This document shows, piece after piece, positions 1-8,141 of a stretch of 14,329 nt of DNA. The notes beneath the pieces were generated by a model. It did no database searches. It saw nothing but the letters and a program-made list of their open reading frames with translations, and had not been told where the DNA came from. The position numbers and the translations under genes were made by a program. The stretch spans positions 1-14,329 of the forward strand of contig CAAEDC010000061.1 of NCBI GenBank assembly GCA_900754495.1, written 5' to 3'. Numbering within the stretch: the first letter of the stretch is position 1; each line of letters starts with the position of its first letter. The stretch is from Eggerthellaceae bacterium. Its GTDB lineage: Bacteria > Actinomycetota > Coriobacteriia > Coriobacteriales > Eggerthellaceae.

Positions 1-3000
1 GTCGCGGATCCCCTCCGCGTACCAACGATCGAGCTGCGCGACGTAGCGGACGTCATCTGCTAAGAGCAGGGAGGGGTCCGCGAAGACGGGCTCGCACCCG
101 CAGGATTTAAGGACCGCGCCGGCGTTGCCGTTCAGCGCCGGCTCGAAGCAGAGCAGGGCGTTTCCCACGATGCCGATGCGGGGACGCTCTCCATCGCGGC
201 ACCGGTCCCCTTTCGCCCGCCGGGAAGACGGCGCGCGTTCGGGCCACGCAGCCGTCCATTCCACCGAACACGCGCATCCGCAGGCGGTGCCCACGATGAG
301 GGGCAGTGCCTCGAGCATGCACGAGCGGCACACCTCGGGAAGCCTGAGGATCACCGGGCGTCCCCCGTCGCCAAGCCCGCGCACGCGTCGGATGGCGCGC
401 GAGGCGAGCATCGCCGCCGTGAAGCACAGATCCGCGGGGACGTCGCGGCGCGCCGTCTCGATTTCGTCAGAACCGAACGGCTCCCCCAGAACCTCCACGA
501 CCGCAGGACGCTGATCGCCGCCGCGCCCGTCCCCGTCAAAGGCCGCAGCACCCGCGATAGACGCCGACCGCTGACAAACCCTCGGGGGATGCCCGCCCGT
601 GCGCGCGGCGGCGACCCCATCGCCTGCAGGGCGACGGATCGCGACGGTCTCCGCAAGCGTCCTGAGCCTGATGCCGACATGAGATATGTCGACGATGTCG
701 TCGATCTTGACGACCGCGAAGGGTTTGCCCGACGCTTCGAGCACGCCGCGCGCCTCCTCCAGCCCGACGGCATCCATGACGCAGCCGAACGAGCGGAGGA
801 ACACGGCATGAAGCTGCGGATGCGCCGCGACGATGCGCGAAAGCCCGACGAGCCGCTTGGATCCCGACCATGCCGCTCGCGGCTCCCCGGCATCCTCCCG
901 TCTCGCGACGACGAGGGGATGACCGGGCGCGATGCGCGCCAGCGCCCCGATCGCGAGCGGCGTCAGCACCGCGAAGCCCAGACGCGTCAGCATCCCGTCG
1001 ATCCCATGGAGCACCTGCGGGTCGATATGGTAGGGCCGGCACGCGAGCAGAGCCGCGCACCTGCGACGATCCGCGTCGAGCCAGCGCGCGACCGCCTCGG
1101 CGCCGTCGGAGAGCGTCCGCTCGAACCTCCGCTGCGCCTCAACCGCAGCCTCCCACGCCGCAGCGAACTTATCCGGGGCGATGGCGCGCCGCCGACCGCC
1201 GACTCCTTGGAGGGCTTCGATCAGCCCGTCCCGCTCCTCGGCCGACCACCTCGCCCTTGCCGGATACGGTGACGATAAGCGCGGCGACAGCAGCGGGACG
1301 CCCGCGATCGAAAGAGCTTCGGCGTCATCCTCCGCACTGCGCAGTGCTTCGGCGTACCCCGCGAGCACGGGACAGCGCCTCCCCCGCTCGAAGCGAGGCA
1401 TGAAAACGGCATCGACTCCGCAGCGGACCAGGGAGAACAGCTGCGGGTGCGCCTGCTTCGCCGGGTAGCAGACGCTTTCGGAGGGAATGCTTTCCAGCGC
1501 GACCGAGGACTGACGCTCGTCATCCAGCACGGCGGGGACGGTGACGCCGAACCCGAGTCCCACAAGCAGCGTATGCCAGAACGGAAGCGACTCGAACCCC
1601 GCGAGGGCCGTGATCAAACCGATCCGCGGGGCGGTCGGGTCATCGGGCGACGTGTTCGAATACGCGGAAAGAAGACCCTGCTCGAGCTGGGCGAGGTTCG
1701 GTGGACGCAGGGCCGGCACGTCTGCCGCCATCGCGTGGCGGGATTGCGGATCGACGGCCCGCCGCGCCCCGCGGGAGCATCGGTTGCCGCTCACCGAGCG
1801 CTTTCCCGGACCGAACTCGACGATCGTGAGCAGGCACGCGTTGGCGCAGCCATCGCAGCGCGTCATCGTCCGCACGGGGTTGATCCTACGAAGCGCGTAC
1901 GCATCCGCAAGCCCTGACAAAACCTCGGAACCATCGCGGGACCGCAGCTCGCGCCAACGACGCGCCGCCACGAGCGCGGCGCCGATCGCGCCCATCAGAT
2001 GCGCGACATCGGGCCGGATCACCTCCCGTCCGCAGACGAGCTCGAACGCGCGGGTGACCGCATCGGACTTGAACGCGCCTCCCTGCACCATCACGCAGAC
2101 GCCCATCGAAGACGCCCTGTCGGCGCCGATGATCCGGTACAGCGCGTTCTTGACGACAGAATACGCGAGACCCGCTCCCAGGTCGGGAAGCGCGGCGCCG
2201 ATCTTCTGGGCATGCTTCACGCGCGACGACATGAACACGGTGCACTTGGTTCCCAGATCGACGGGAGACGTCGCGCGCAACGCTGCATCCGCCAAGGCGT
2301 CGGGCGTCGACCCCAGCGCGTAGGCCGTGCCCTCCAGAAAGGCCCCGCACCCGCTCGAGCACGCTTCGTTGAGGACCGCGTCGACCACTGCGCCGTCCCG
2401 CACCCAAAGCGCCTTCATGTCCTGTCCGCCGATGTCGAGCACAAAAGACGCGTCCGGCCGCATCGCGCAGGCCGCCTGCGCATGGGCGAGCGTCTCCACG
2501 ACGCCCTCATCGACGCCGAGGCCCACTCGAAGCAGATCCTCTCCGTACCCGGTCACCGCAGCCCGGGCGATGCGCGCCCCGTCGGGAAGCGAATCCCACA
2601 CATGCGCGAGCATAGCGCTGACGATGGAGAAGGTGTCGCCGCGCGTGGAGCGGTACTCGCTGTGGACGAGGTTTCCGTCTTCGTCAAGCAGGACGAGCTT
2701 CACGGTGGTCGACCCCGCATCGAAACCGAGAAACAGCGGACCTGCGCACTGGCGCAGCGGCACCCGCGGCCAGCGGCATGCGGCATGTCGTCGTTTGAAC
2801 GCGCGGATATCCCGCGCATCCGCGAACAGGGGATCGAGGCGCGCGAGCCCGTCATCCGAAAGGGCGATCCCCTCGCATGCGCGGGCAAGTTCGGACAAGG
2901 ACGTGCGAAACCCCTGCTCCGATGCGTGCAACGCCGCCCCGCGCGCGGTGAACAGATGAGCCTGGTAGGGCTTGATCCCAGTCTCCTCCGTGAGCCCCAG

Positions 3001-3687
3001 GCGGATGCGGAACCTCTCGACGAGCGTCGGGATGTGCTCGAGCGGACCGCCGAGGAACACGACGGTCCCCTTCAACGGGCGCCCGCAGGCCAACCCCCCG
3101 AGCGTCTGCCGCGCGACGGCGTCGAGCACGCTCGCGGCGATGTCCTGTGGGTTGGCGCCCGCGTTGAGCAGCGGCCTCACGTCGGTCTGCGCGAAGACGG
3201 CGCACCGCGAGGCGATGGGATAGATCCTCCGGGCGCGCCACGCCAGCCGGTTCATGCCCGACGACCTCACGCCGAGCATCCCCGCCATCGTGTCGATGAA
3301 GCCGCCGGTGCCGCCCGCGCACGTCGCGTTCATCCGCTGCTCCAGGCCGTCTGAAAGGTAGACGATCTTGGCGTCCTCGCCGCCCAGCTCGATGAAGGCG
3401 TCCGCATGCGGGAAGGCATCCCGCACGGCGGCCGTCGTCGCGACGACTTCCTGGATGTGAGGGGCTCCGAGCGATTCGGCGAGCGCGATGCCGGCAGATC
3501 CGGTGAACGCCACGGGGCCTGATACATCCCCGCCTTCGTCCACCATCTCGCGCAGGATGAGCGACAGGGTCGTTTTGATATTGGCGAGATGGCGACGGTA
3601 CACGCTGCGGACGATCTCCCCCCGCCCGTCGAGCACCACGACCTTGATGGTCTTGGATCCAGCATCTATCCCGATGCGAAAACCCAC
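1..3687 (-). CDS. 2-hydroxyacyl-CoA dehydratase activase, tandem BcrA/BadF/HgdC ATPase plus DUF2229 (3' end outside window)
   Basis: 1229 codons are visible and no stop occurs before the left edge, so the C-terminus is missing. Start is GTG at 3687, preceded by AGGAGG five bases upstream; no better in-frame start was seen. Two ASKHA-type ATPase domains lie in tandem (about 1-255 and 314-590; signatures GIDAGSKTIK and GFDAGSTTVK). Each carries a Cys pair 39 residues apart (Cys123/Cys162 and Cys443/Cys482), the same spacing as the residues that hold the inter-subunit [4Fe-4S] cluster in HgdC. A C-x2-C-x3-C cluster (611-618) follows, then a DUF2229 region with CRPYHIDP (about 879), SFGCVMDAV and a late CGCAC segment. 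In this family the activase uses ATP hydrolysis to push one electron into a 2-hydroxyacyl-CoA dehydratase or benzoyl-CoA-reductase-like partner; the substrate here cannot be told. Such fusions are usually about 1400 residues, so perhaps 200 are outside. No dehydratase subunit is in the window. Confidence 0.88.
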   Translation of the reverse strand, partial: MGFRIGIDAGSKTIKVVVLDGRGEIVRSVYRRHLANIKTTLSLILREMVDEGGDVSGPVAFTGSAGIALAESLGAPHIQEVVATTAAVRDAFPHADAFIELGGEDAKIVYLSDGLEQRMNATCAGGTGGFIDTMAGMLGVRSSGMNRLAWRARRIYPIASRCAVFAQTDVRPLLNAGANPQDIAASVLDAVARQTLGGLACGRPLKGTVVFLGGPLEHIPTLVERFRIRLGLTEETGIKPYQAHLFTARGAALHASEQGFRTSLSELARACEGIALSDDGLARLDPLFADARDIRAFKRRHAACRWPRVPLRQCAGPLFLGFDAGSTTVKLVLLDEDGNLVHSEYRSTRGDTFSIVSAMLAHVWDSLPDGARIARAAVTGYGEDLLRVGLGVDEGVVETLAHAQAACAMRPDASFVLDIGGQDMKALWVRDGAVVDAVLNEACSSGCGAFLEGTAYALGSTPDALADAALRATSPVDLGTKCTVFMSSRVKHAQKIGAALPDLGAGLAYSVVKNALYRIIGADRASSMGVCVMVQGGAFKSDAVTRAFELVCGREVIRPDVAHLMGAIGAALVAARRWRELRSRDGSEVLSGLADAYALRRINPVRTMTRCDGCANACLLTIVEFGPGKRSVSGNRCSRGARRAVDPQSRHAMAADVPALRPPNLAQLEQGLLSAYSNTSPDDPTAPRIGLITALAGFESLPFWHTLLVGLGFGVTVPAVLDDERQSSVALESIPSESVCYPAKQAHPQLFSLVRCGVDAVFMPRFERGRRCPVLAGYAEALRSAEDDAEALSIAGVPLLSPRLSSPYPARARWSAEERDGLIEALQGVGGRRRAIAPDKFAAAWEAAVEAQRRFERTLSDGAEAVARWLDADRRRCAALLACRPYHIDPQVLHGIDGMLTRLGFAVLTPLAIGALARIAPGHPLVVARREDAGEPRAAWSGSKRLVGLSRIVAAHPQLHAVFLRSFGCVMDAVGLEEARGVLEASGKPFAVVKIDDIVDISHVGIRLRTLAETVAIRRPAGDGVAAARTGGHPPRVCQRSASIAGAAAFDGDGRGGDQRPAVVEVLGEPFGSDEIETARRDVPADLCFTAAMLASRAIRRVRGLGDGGRPVILRLPEVCRSCMLEALPLIVGTACGCACSVEWTAAWPERAPSSRRAKGDRCRDGERPRIGIVGNALLCFEPALNGNAGAVLKSCGCEPVFADPSLLLADDVRYVAQLDRWYAEGIRD

Positions 3688-3732
3688 CGCCGCCTCCTGT
3701 GGATCGCGCGCATAACGTGTGCTTGGCATTCG

Positions 3733-3741
3733 ATCATAGCA
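3733..3741 (-). promoter_or_regulatory. Extended -10 promoter of the activase gene
   Basis: Read on the minus strand this is TGCTATGAT, an extended -10 box. The predicted start of transcription (about 3726) leaves a leader of roughly 39 bases before the GTG with its AGGAGG. No convincing -35 hexamer is present 16-18 bases upstream. Confidence 0.5.
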
Positions 3742-3784
3742 TCACACGGCATCGGAGGCATCATCCACACGTCGCGATGCGCCT

Positions 3785-3811
3785 AGGAGGATGCGGTTCC
3801 AAATTCCTCCT
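3785..3811. repeat. 7-bp inverted repeat between activase promoter and tRNA promoter
   Basis: AGGAGGA (3785-3791) is mirrored by TCCTCCT (3805-3811) around a 13-base loop. It lies between the divergent activase and tRNA-Gly promoters. It could be an operator or a chance hairpin; there is no T-run, so a terminator is unlikely. The rest of 3688-3867 holds only the two promoters. Confidence 0.3.
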
Positions 3812-3833
3812 CGCGTTGGGGCGGTCGATGCGC

Positions 3834-3839
3834 TACAAT
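3834..3839 (+). promoter_or_regulatory. -10 box of tRNA-Gly
   Basis: TACAAT, 29 bases ahead of the mature tRNA 5' end, predicts transcription from about 3846 and a short precursor leader. There is no clear -35 hexamer and no TG extension at the standard position. Confidence 0.4.
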
Positions 3840-3867
3840 AGCGTCCGCGCATTTGTAGCGCGAGCAC

Positions 3868-3941
3868 GCGGGTGTGGTTCAATGGTAGAACCGAAGCCTT
3901 CCAAGCTTCTGACGCGGGTTCGATTCCCGTCACCCGCTCCA
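3868..3941 (+). tRNA. tRNA-Gly (anticodon TCC)
   Basis: A 74-base cloverleaf including an encoded CCA. The acceptor GCGGGTG pairs with CACCCGC. The D arm contains GTTCAATGGTAGAAC. The anticodon stem GAAGC/GCTTC encloses loop CTTCCAA, giving anticodon TCC for GGA/GGG codons. The variable loop has four bases and the T loop is TTCGATT. The T stem closes with one G-T wobble. It is the first of two tRNA genes in the same direction. Confidence 0.96.
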
Positions 3942-3952
3942 TCGAGAGCGCG

Positions 3953-3981
3953 CAGGTCAGGTTGATGATTCGCCTGGCCTG
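3953..3981 (+). terminator. Hairpin between the two tRNA genes, possible terminator
   Basis: CAGGTCAGG (3953-3961) pairs with CCTGGCCTG (3973-3981) with one G-U pair and an 11-base loop, followed by TTTGCTATAT. It may end the tRNA-Gly transcript or mark a processing site. The T-tract is short, so this is tentative. Confidence 0.4.
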
Positions 3982-3983
3982 TT

Positions 3984-3992
3984 TGCTATATC
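3984..3992 (+). promoter_or_regulatory. Extended -10 box of tRNA-Pro
   Basis: TGCTATATC is an extended -10 match whose predicted start of transcription (3999-4000) coincides with the mature 5' end of tRNA-Pro. A TTGATG lies 19 bases upstream, inside the loop of the preceding hairpin; that spacing is long. If real, tRNA-Pro is made without a leader. Confidence 0.35.
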
Positions 3993-3999
3993 GGCACTT

Positions 4000-4076
4000 C
4001 GGGACGTGGCGCAGTCTGGTAGCGCGCCTGCTTTGGGAGCAGGATGTCGCAGGTTCGAATCCTGTCGTCCCGACCA
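4000..4076 (+). tRNA. tRNA-Pro (anticodon TGG)
   Basis: A 77-base cloverleaf with encoded CCA. The acceptor CGGGACG pairs with CGTCCCG and the discriminator is A. The anticodon stem CCTGC/GCAGG encloses loop TTTGGGA, giving anticodon TGG for CCA and, by wobble, other Pro codons. The T arm AGG-TTCGAAT-CCT is standard. The gene for the Pro-tRNA editing factor YbaK is 1.7 kb away, probably by chance. Confidence 0.96.
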
Positions 4077-4085
4077 TGAAATCGC

Positions 4086-4118
4086 AAGGCCGGAGGTTCG
4101 CAACGAGCCTCCGGCCTT
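4086..4118. terminator. Rho-independent terminator between tRNA-Pro and rdgB, likely bidirectional
   Basis: A perfect 11-bp stem (AAGGCCGGAGG at 4086-4096 with CCTCCGGCCTT at 4108-4118) with an 11-base loop. On the plus strand it is followed by CTTCGTTT. It sits ten bases after tRNA-Pro and 17 bases beyond the stop codon of the opposing rdgB gene, so it can serve both transcripts. Confidence 0.8.
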
Positions 4119-4135
4119 CTTCGTTTACACCAAGC

Positions 4136-4732
4136 TCACTTCTCGTCGAGCTTCGCCTTGAGCGCGCGCAGGGCGTTGCCGCGATGCGAGATCGCGTTCT
4201 TGTCCTCGCCGGGAACCTCAGCCAGGGAAAGGCCCCCGAGCTCGACGGGATAGAACAGCGGGTCGTAGCCGAATCCGTGCTCGCCGCGCGCTTCGTAGCC
4301 GATGCGGCCCTCGATCGTGCCGCGTGCGTCGATCTCGGCGCCCTCCTCATCGAGGTACACGAGCGTGCAGACGAAACGGGCGGTGCGCTCCTCGTCGGGG
4401 GTGTCCGCGAGCTCTTCGAGGAGCTTCGCGTTGTTGCGCACGTCGTCGCACGGCTCGCCGGCATAGCGGGCGGAATGGACGCCCGGGGCGCCGTCGAGGG
4501 CGTCGACCTCAAGGCCCGAATCGTCGGCGATCACCGCGCAGCCGCCGCACGCCTGCTGGGCGGCATGCGCCTTTATGCGGGCATTGCCCAGAAACGTCTC
4601 GGCATCCTCGACGGGATCGGATTCGACGCCCATCTGGCGCAGCGTCTTGAACTCCCATCCGGGAAACGGCAGCGCCTCGGAGATCTCCTGCGCCTTGTGC
4701 GCGTTGTTGGTGGCGATGACGACGGTTTTCAT
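4136..4732 (-). CDS. rdgB: Non-canonical purine NTP pyrophosphatase (ITP/XTP/dITP), RdgB/HAM1 family
   Basis: 198 residues, the usual length for the family. The enzyme hydrolyses ITP, dITP and XTP to the monophosphate and pyrophosphate in the cytoplasm and so keeps deaminated purines out of DNA and RNA. Visible signatures are the N-terminal nucleotide-binding TNNAHKAQEI, the catalytic ADDSGLEVDALDGAPG, GFGYDPLFYP and the C-terminal SHRGNALR. Start is ATG 4732, with AAAGGA about eight bases ahead; an upstream in-frame extension exists but gives a low-complexity Arg-rich stretch unlike the family. It lies 87 bases downstream of murI in the same direction, and the murI-rdgB pairing is common in bacteria, so co-transcription is likely. 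Termination is probably at the hairpin 4086-4118. Confidence 0.95.
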   Translation of the reverse strand: MKTVVIATNNAHKAQEISEALPFPGWEFKTLRQMGVESDPVEDAETFLGNARIKAHAAQQACGGCAVIADDSGLEVDALDGAPGVHSARYAGEPCDDVRNNAKLLEELADTPDEERTARFVCTLVYLDEEGAEIDARGTIEGRIGYEARGEHGFGYDPLFYPVELGGLSLAEVPGEDKNAISHRGNALRALKAKLDEK

Positions 4733-4819
4733 GCTTTCGTCCTTTCTACCGGATGGTTTCCGGGTTCTTCGCGCTTCCAGCGAGGTGGCTGCCGGTTGTC
4801 CAGCAGCCCGACGCATCCA

Positions 4820-5692
4820 TCAGCCGAGATCGAGATGCTCGACGGACTCGAGCGGCTGACGGAAAACCCTGCCGCCGAACGAGCGGAACTCGTCGATGTC
4901 GTTTCCCGTGGTGTAGAAACGACGGACCGGTACGGTGCCCTCGGGTGTGAGCGCGCGCTTCCTGTCGAGGATCTCCCTCACGTCGCGCGCCGCCTCCTTG
5001 GCCGACGATATCAAGGTGACATCGCGGCCGACCACCGCGCCGATCAGCGCTTTCAGCAGTGGATAATGCGTGCACCCAAGCACGAGCGTGTCGATTTCGC
5101 AACGGCGCAGCGGCTCGAGGTACTCCTTGGCGATCTCCTGGAACGCCGGGCGGATGTAGACTTTGGAGGCCAGAGAGGTGTAGTCCTCCACGGGTCCTTC
5201 CGCCATGCGGATGCCGCGCTCGGCGATCTCGACGAAGCGCGGCGTCGCGGTCGAGAACACGGTGATGCCGGCATCGATGTGGCGGATGGCCTTGGCATAT
5301 GCACCGGAGTCGATGGTTCCCTTGGTCGCGATGACGCCGACGCGGCGGTTGCGGGTAGCGTGCACCGCCGCACGCGCTCCCGGCTCGACGACGCCGATGA
5401 CGGGAACGGGGAACGTGCGCTGCGCATGGGCGAGCCCGGCGGCGGTGGCGGTGTTGCAGGCGATCACGATCATCTTGACGCCTTGGGCGACGAGCCACGC
5501 GCCGATCTGCTGGACGAACCCGTCGACCTCGCCCAGATCGCGCGGCCCGTACGGGCATCGCGCGGAATCGCCGACATATATGAGGGACTCCTGCGGCAAC
5601 GCCTTGGCGATCTCCCGCGCAACGGTCAAGCCGCCGAATCCCGAGTCGAACACGCCGATGGGCGCGCATGAGTATGCTTCGTTTGCATCCAT
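4820..5692 (-). CDS. murI: Glutamate racemase
   Basis: 290 residues. MurI interconverts L- and D-glutamate without cofactor and supplies D-Glu for peptidoglycan. The two catalytic cysteines are visible as Cys79 in IACNTATAAG and Cys207 in LGCTHYPLL; the N-terminal FDSGFGGLTV contains the conserved Asp. Start ATG 5692 has no Shine-Dalgarno: only GCCCGC precedes it. Instead the minus-strand hexamer TATACT ends exactly seven bases before the ATG, the arrangement expected for a leaderless mRNA. The first eight residues before the conserved PIGVFDSG are typical extra length, so a later start is unlikely. rdgB follows. The gene is divergent from ybaK. Confidence 0.95.
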   Translation of the reverse strand: MDANEAYSCAPIGVFDSGFGGLTVAREIAKALPQESLIYVGDSARCPYGPRDLGEVDGFVQQIGAWLVAQGVKMIVIACNTATAAGLAHAQRTFPVPVIGVVEPGARAAVHATRNRRVGVIATKGTIDSGAYAKAIRHIDAGITVFSTATPRFVEIAERGIRMAEGPVEDYTSLASKVYIRPAFQEIAKEYLEPLRRCEIDTLVLGCTHYPLLKALIGAVVGRDVTLISSAKEAARDVREILDRKRALTPEGTVPVRRFYTTGNDIDEFRSFGGRVFRQPLESVEHLDLG

Positions 5693-5699
5693 GCGGGCT

Positions 5700-5705
5700 A
5701 GTATA
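5700..5705 (-). promoter_or_regulatory. -10 box of murI, leaderless arrangement
   Basis: TATACT on the minus strand, with seven bases between it and the murI ATG at 5692, so transcription should begin at or one base before the start codon. No -35 hexamer is evident. The same seven-base spacing is seen at vsr. Confidence 0.45.
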
Positions 5706-5753
5706 CCGCAGCGCCGCGATGCGCCCTGCCGCGCGACGTGCGGCCATAGTATC

Positions 5754-5762
5754 TGCTAATAT
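5754..5762 (+). promoter_or_regulatory. Extended -10 promoter of ybaK
   Basis: TGCTAATAT is an extended -10 box; transcription from about 5769 would give a 30-base leader that contains GGGAGG ahead of the ybaK ATG. No -35 match is obvious. Confidence 0.45.
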
Positions 5763-5798
5763 CCACGCAGGCAGTGCAGACGAGGGAGGCGCTTTCGC

Positions 5799-6287
5799 AT
5801 GGCGAGAGATCATGACAAGAAGACCAACGCGATCCGCGAGCTCGATGCCGCGAAGCTCCCCTACCAGGCGCGGTTTTTCGAAGGGACGGAGGCTCTCTCG
5901 GGCGTCGAGGTGGCGCGCAAGCTCGGCCTCGATCAGGATCGCGTGTTCAAAACGCTCGTCACCCGCGGCAAATCGGGCACCTACCGCGTGTTCATGATCC
6001 CCGTCGCCTGCGAGCTCGATCTCAAGAAGGCCGCGTCGGCCGCTGGCGAGAAGGCAGTCGCCATGATCAAGTCGAAGGAGCTTTTGCCGTTGACCGGCTA
6101 CGTGCACGGCGGCTGCTCCCCCATCGGCATGAAGAAGCCCTTCCCCACTTACATCGACGAGACGGCGGAGCTTTACGAATCGATCTATTTCTCAGGCGGC
6201 CGCATCGGCTGCCAATTGGAGATGGCGCTTGAGGATCTCCGGGCCATCGTCCCGGTGGAAACCGCCGATCTGACGGTCGTCGGCTAG
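5799..6287 (+). CDS. ybaK: Cys-tRNA(Pro)/Cys-tRNA(Cys) deacylase, YbaK/EbsC family
   Basis: 162 residues, full family length. YbaK proteins hydrolyse cysteine wrongly attached to tRNA-Pro by prolyl-tRNA synthetase, acting in trans in the cytoplasm. Evidence is the single YbaK domain with the conserved Lys51 in RVFKTLVTRG, the GGCSPIGMKKP signature at 104-114 and the SGGRIGCQLEM segment near 132-142. Start ATG 5799 has GGGAGG about nine bases upstream. It is monocistronic, transcribed away from murI and converging on the L,D-transpeptidase gene, with a shared terminator between them. Specificity (Cys-Pro versus a wider YbaK-like range) cannot be fixed from sequence alone. Confidence 0.93.
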   Translation: MARDHDKKTNAIRELDAAKLPYQARFFEGTEALSGVEVARKLGLDQDRVFKTLVTRGKSGTYRVFMIPVACELDLKKAASAAGEKAVAMIKSKELLPLTGYVHGGCSPIGMKKPFPTYIDETAELYESIYFSGGRIGCQLEMALEDLRAIVPVETADLTVVG

Positions 6288-6297
6288 GAGAAACGAA

Positions 6298-6332
6298 CGA
6301 GGCCGGCGCGCCGTGAAGGCGGGCCGGCCTCG
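6298..6332. terminator. Bidirectional terminator between ybaK and the L,D-transpeptidase
   Basis: A perfect 10-bp GC-rich stem, CGAGGCCGGC (6298-6307) with GCCGGCCTCG (6323-6332), and a 15-base loop. It lies 10 bases after the ybaK stop and 23 bases beyond the stop of the opposing gene. The minus-strand tail TTCGTTTCT is T-rich; the plus-strand tail is weak. Confidence 0.7.
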
Positions 6333-6355
6333 CGTTCGAGCGCTCTAGACGGATC

Positions 6356-7972
6356 CTACCAGTGGGAGACCACGCAGTCGCCCGGCTGAAGCAGATTGTA
6401 AAGCTCGGCCGCCTTGCCGACGGGCAGGTTCACGCAGCCGTGGCTGCCGTAGCCCTGCGCATACATGCTTCCGCCGAAACCGGGCTGCCAGCTGGCATCG
6501 TGCAGGCCGATGGAATTGCCGTCGAAGGGCATCCAATACGACACCTCGGTCTCGTAGATCTTCTTGCCGTTCTCGTAGCCGATCAGCATCGAGGGGCTCT
6601 CCTTGCCGTTGAGCCAGAACACGCCGACCGACGTGTCATGCTCGCCGTCGGGCGTGCCCGAGATGCAGTCGGACTCCCAGATGAGCGCACCCGACTCGTC
6701 GTAGAAGTAGACATGCTGCTCGGCGAGGTCGATGTCGACGTAGCGGCTGCCCCAATCGCGCTCGCCGGGGCCGTTGTAGGCCGAGCCGTGCGAGGCGCAG
6801 GGGATCTCCTGCGAGGCGACCGTTCCCGCCTTGACGGCCTCCTGCACCTGTGCGAGCAGCGCATCGCGGTCGACCTCCCAACCGTAGGGGCCGCCGGAAA
6901 CCGTGATCACCTTGCCGTCGGGACGGGTGTAGGTGCGGGTGGTGCCGACCGTGTTGCAGTTGGCGGTGAGCTCGTCGACCCAGGCGACGAGGGCATCCTG
7001 GTTGAGCGTTGCCGAGAGGTCCTCCCCCAGCACGATCCACTGCGAGATCAACGGGGCGTTGACCTCGGCGGCGACATCGCCCGCGAGCGTCAGCGTGAGG
7101 TTAGCCGTGATCATGGCGTTGGCCTGGTCGGCGGCCTGCTGGAGCTTCGGCTCCGTCGACAGCAGCGTCGGCTGCTGCAAATCCTCGCTCGTCAGCTTGG
7201 CGGATTCCTCCAGGGAGATCACCGCGTCGTCGACCTTCTTGATAACCGCCTCGACGTCGAGCGCCGTGCCGGCCTGCTCGGGGACGACGGCGAACGCGCC
7301 GAGCGATTCGTCGAACGCGACCGTGGCGTTGACCGGAGCGGCCTTGTCCGCATTGAACGCGTCCACTGCGGCATGGACCGTCTCGCCCAGGCCGCTTTCG
7401 TTGTAGCTGGCGGCCAGCTTGCCCGTCTCGTCATGCGTGCGGAACAGCTCGACCGGCCACGCCCACGGATTGGCGTCGGCGTGCATGCTCTGGACGACCG
7501 CCGCCGTGTCGGCGTTGATCCCCGTCTCCTCGGCGGAAAGCTCCAAGCGGAAACCCTGGCCGGTGACGGTCAGCTCGTAGTCGGCGATCGCCTGGTCGAG
7601 CTGCTGCTGCACCTCGGAGACCGGACGCATCGACAGGTCGGTGTCGCCGGTGAAGGTGTTGGGGAAGAAACGCCCCGTGAAGAAGATCGCGCCCGCGACG
7701 TAGACGATCGCGAGGACCGCGACGATGATGCCGATGACCAGCGCGACGACCTTGCCGTGCTTGCGCTTGGGTTTGGCGGCCGCCGCCATGCCGAACTGCG
7801 CCCCGCCGAACTCGGCGCGATCGACGTCGTCGAACGAATACGCGCCCTGCGAGAAGACGGTGTCCTCCGCCTCCACGGACGTCGAATCCATAACCTGCGT
7901 CGCCTCGACATCGGGCGCGGGCGATTGATGCTTGCCGTGCTTGGGCTCGATGTTGTCTTTCCTGCTCACCAT
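6356..7972 (-). CDS. Membrane-anchored L,D-transpeptidase with YkuD domain
   Basis: 538 residues. The enzyme is expected outside the membrane, where it forms 3-3 cross-links in peptidoglycan or attaches proteins to it. Order: a charged cytoplasmic N-terminus (1-73), one membrane segment (about 75-98), a long extracellular region resembling the PG_binding_4 type module that precedes YkuD in Gram-positive enzymes, and a C-terminal YkuD domain. Catalytic features are HDASWQPGFGG and SHGCVNLP with the nucleophile Cys513. The protein ends 25 residues later. Start ATG 7972 was chosen because the likely -10 box (8004-8009) lies just upstream; a GAGG sits 11 bases ahead. An in-frame ATG at 8020 would lie upstream of that promoter. 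A single-gene transcript, divergent from vsr. Confidence 0.92.
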   Translation of the reverse strand: MVSRKDNIEPKHGKHQSPAPDVEATQVMDSTSVEAEDTVFSQGAYSFDDVDRAEFGGAQFGMAAAAKPKRKHGKVVALVIGIIVAVLAIVYVAGAIFFTGRFFPNTFTGDTDLSMRPVSEVQQQLDQAIADYELTVTGQGFRLELSAEETGINADTAAVVQSMHADANPWAWPVELFRTHDETGKLAASYNESGLGETVHAAVDAFNADKAAPVNATVAFDESLGAFAVVPEQAGTALDVEAVIKKVDDAVISLEESAKLTSEDLQQPTLLSTEPKLQQAADQANAMITANLTLTLAGDVAAEVNAPLISQWIVLGEDLSATLNQDALVAWVDELTANCNTVGTTRTYTRPDGKVITVSGGPYGWEVDRDALLAQVQEAVKAGTVASQEIPCASHGSAYNGPGERDWGSRYVDIDLAEQHVYFYDESGALIWESDCISGTPDGEHDTSVGVFWLNGKESPSMLIGYENGKKIYETEVSYWMPFDGNSIGLHDASWQPGFGGSMYAQGYGSHGCVNLPVGKAAELYNLLQPGDCVVSHW

Positions 7973-8003
7973 GTTCGCTTTCGCCTCGTTTTCAATCTGA
8001 CAT

Positions 8004-8012
8004 ATTGTACCA
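8004..8012 (-). promoter_or_regulatory. Extended -10 promoter of the L,D-transpeptidase
   Basis: TGGTACAAT on the minus strand. Transcription from about 7997 gives a 25-base leader with GAGGCGAAAG ahead of the ATG at 7972. No -35 hexamer is recognisable. Confidence 0.5.
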
Positions 8013-8141
8013 ATCTTCATGGCGTTGGGATCGGGATTGTGCCCACGCGAGCGGCAGCGGAGGCAATTCACACACGAGCAGCAAATCTTTGCCTCACATG
8101 CGGTTTCAAGCTCGCTCCGATTAAGCGGCGATCCACTCCGA

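Noticed and set aside
1999..3354. Long plus-strand open frame opposite the activase gene
   Set aside because: It is antisense to a protein with clear conserved motifs; its product is Arg/Pro/His-rich without any recognisable domain and is a by-product of GC-rich codon bias.
3872..5671. 600-codon plus-strand open frame through the tRNAs, rdgB and murI
   Set aside because: It begins inside tRNA-Gly, runs through tRNA-Pro and lies antisense to two well-supported genes; no ribosome site.
5799..6287. Functional linkage of ybaK to the nearby tRNA-Pro gene
   Set aside because: Although YbaK edits Cys-tRNA-Pro, the genes are 1.7 kb apart with two unrelated opposite-strand genes between them; proximity alone is not evidence.
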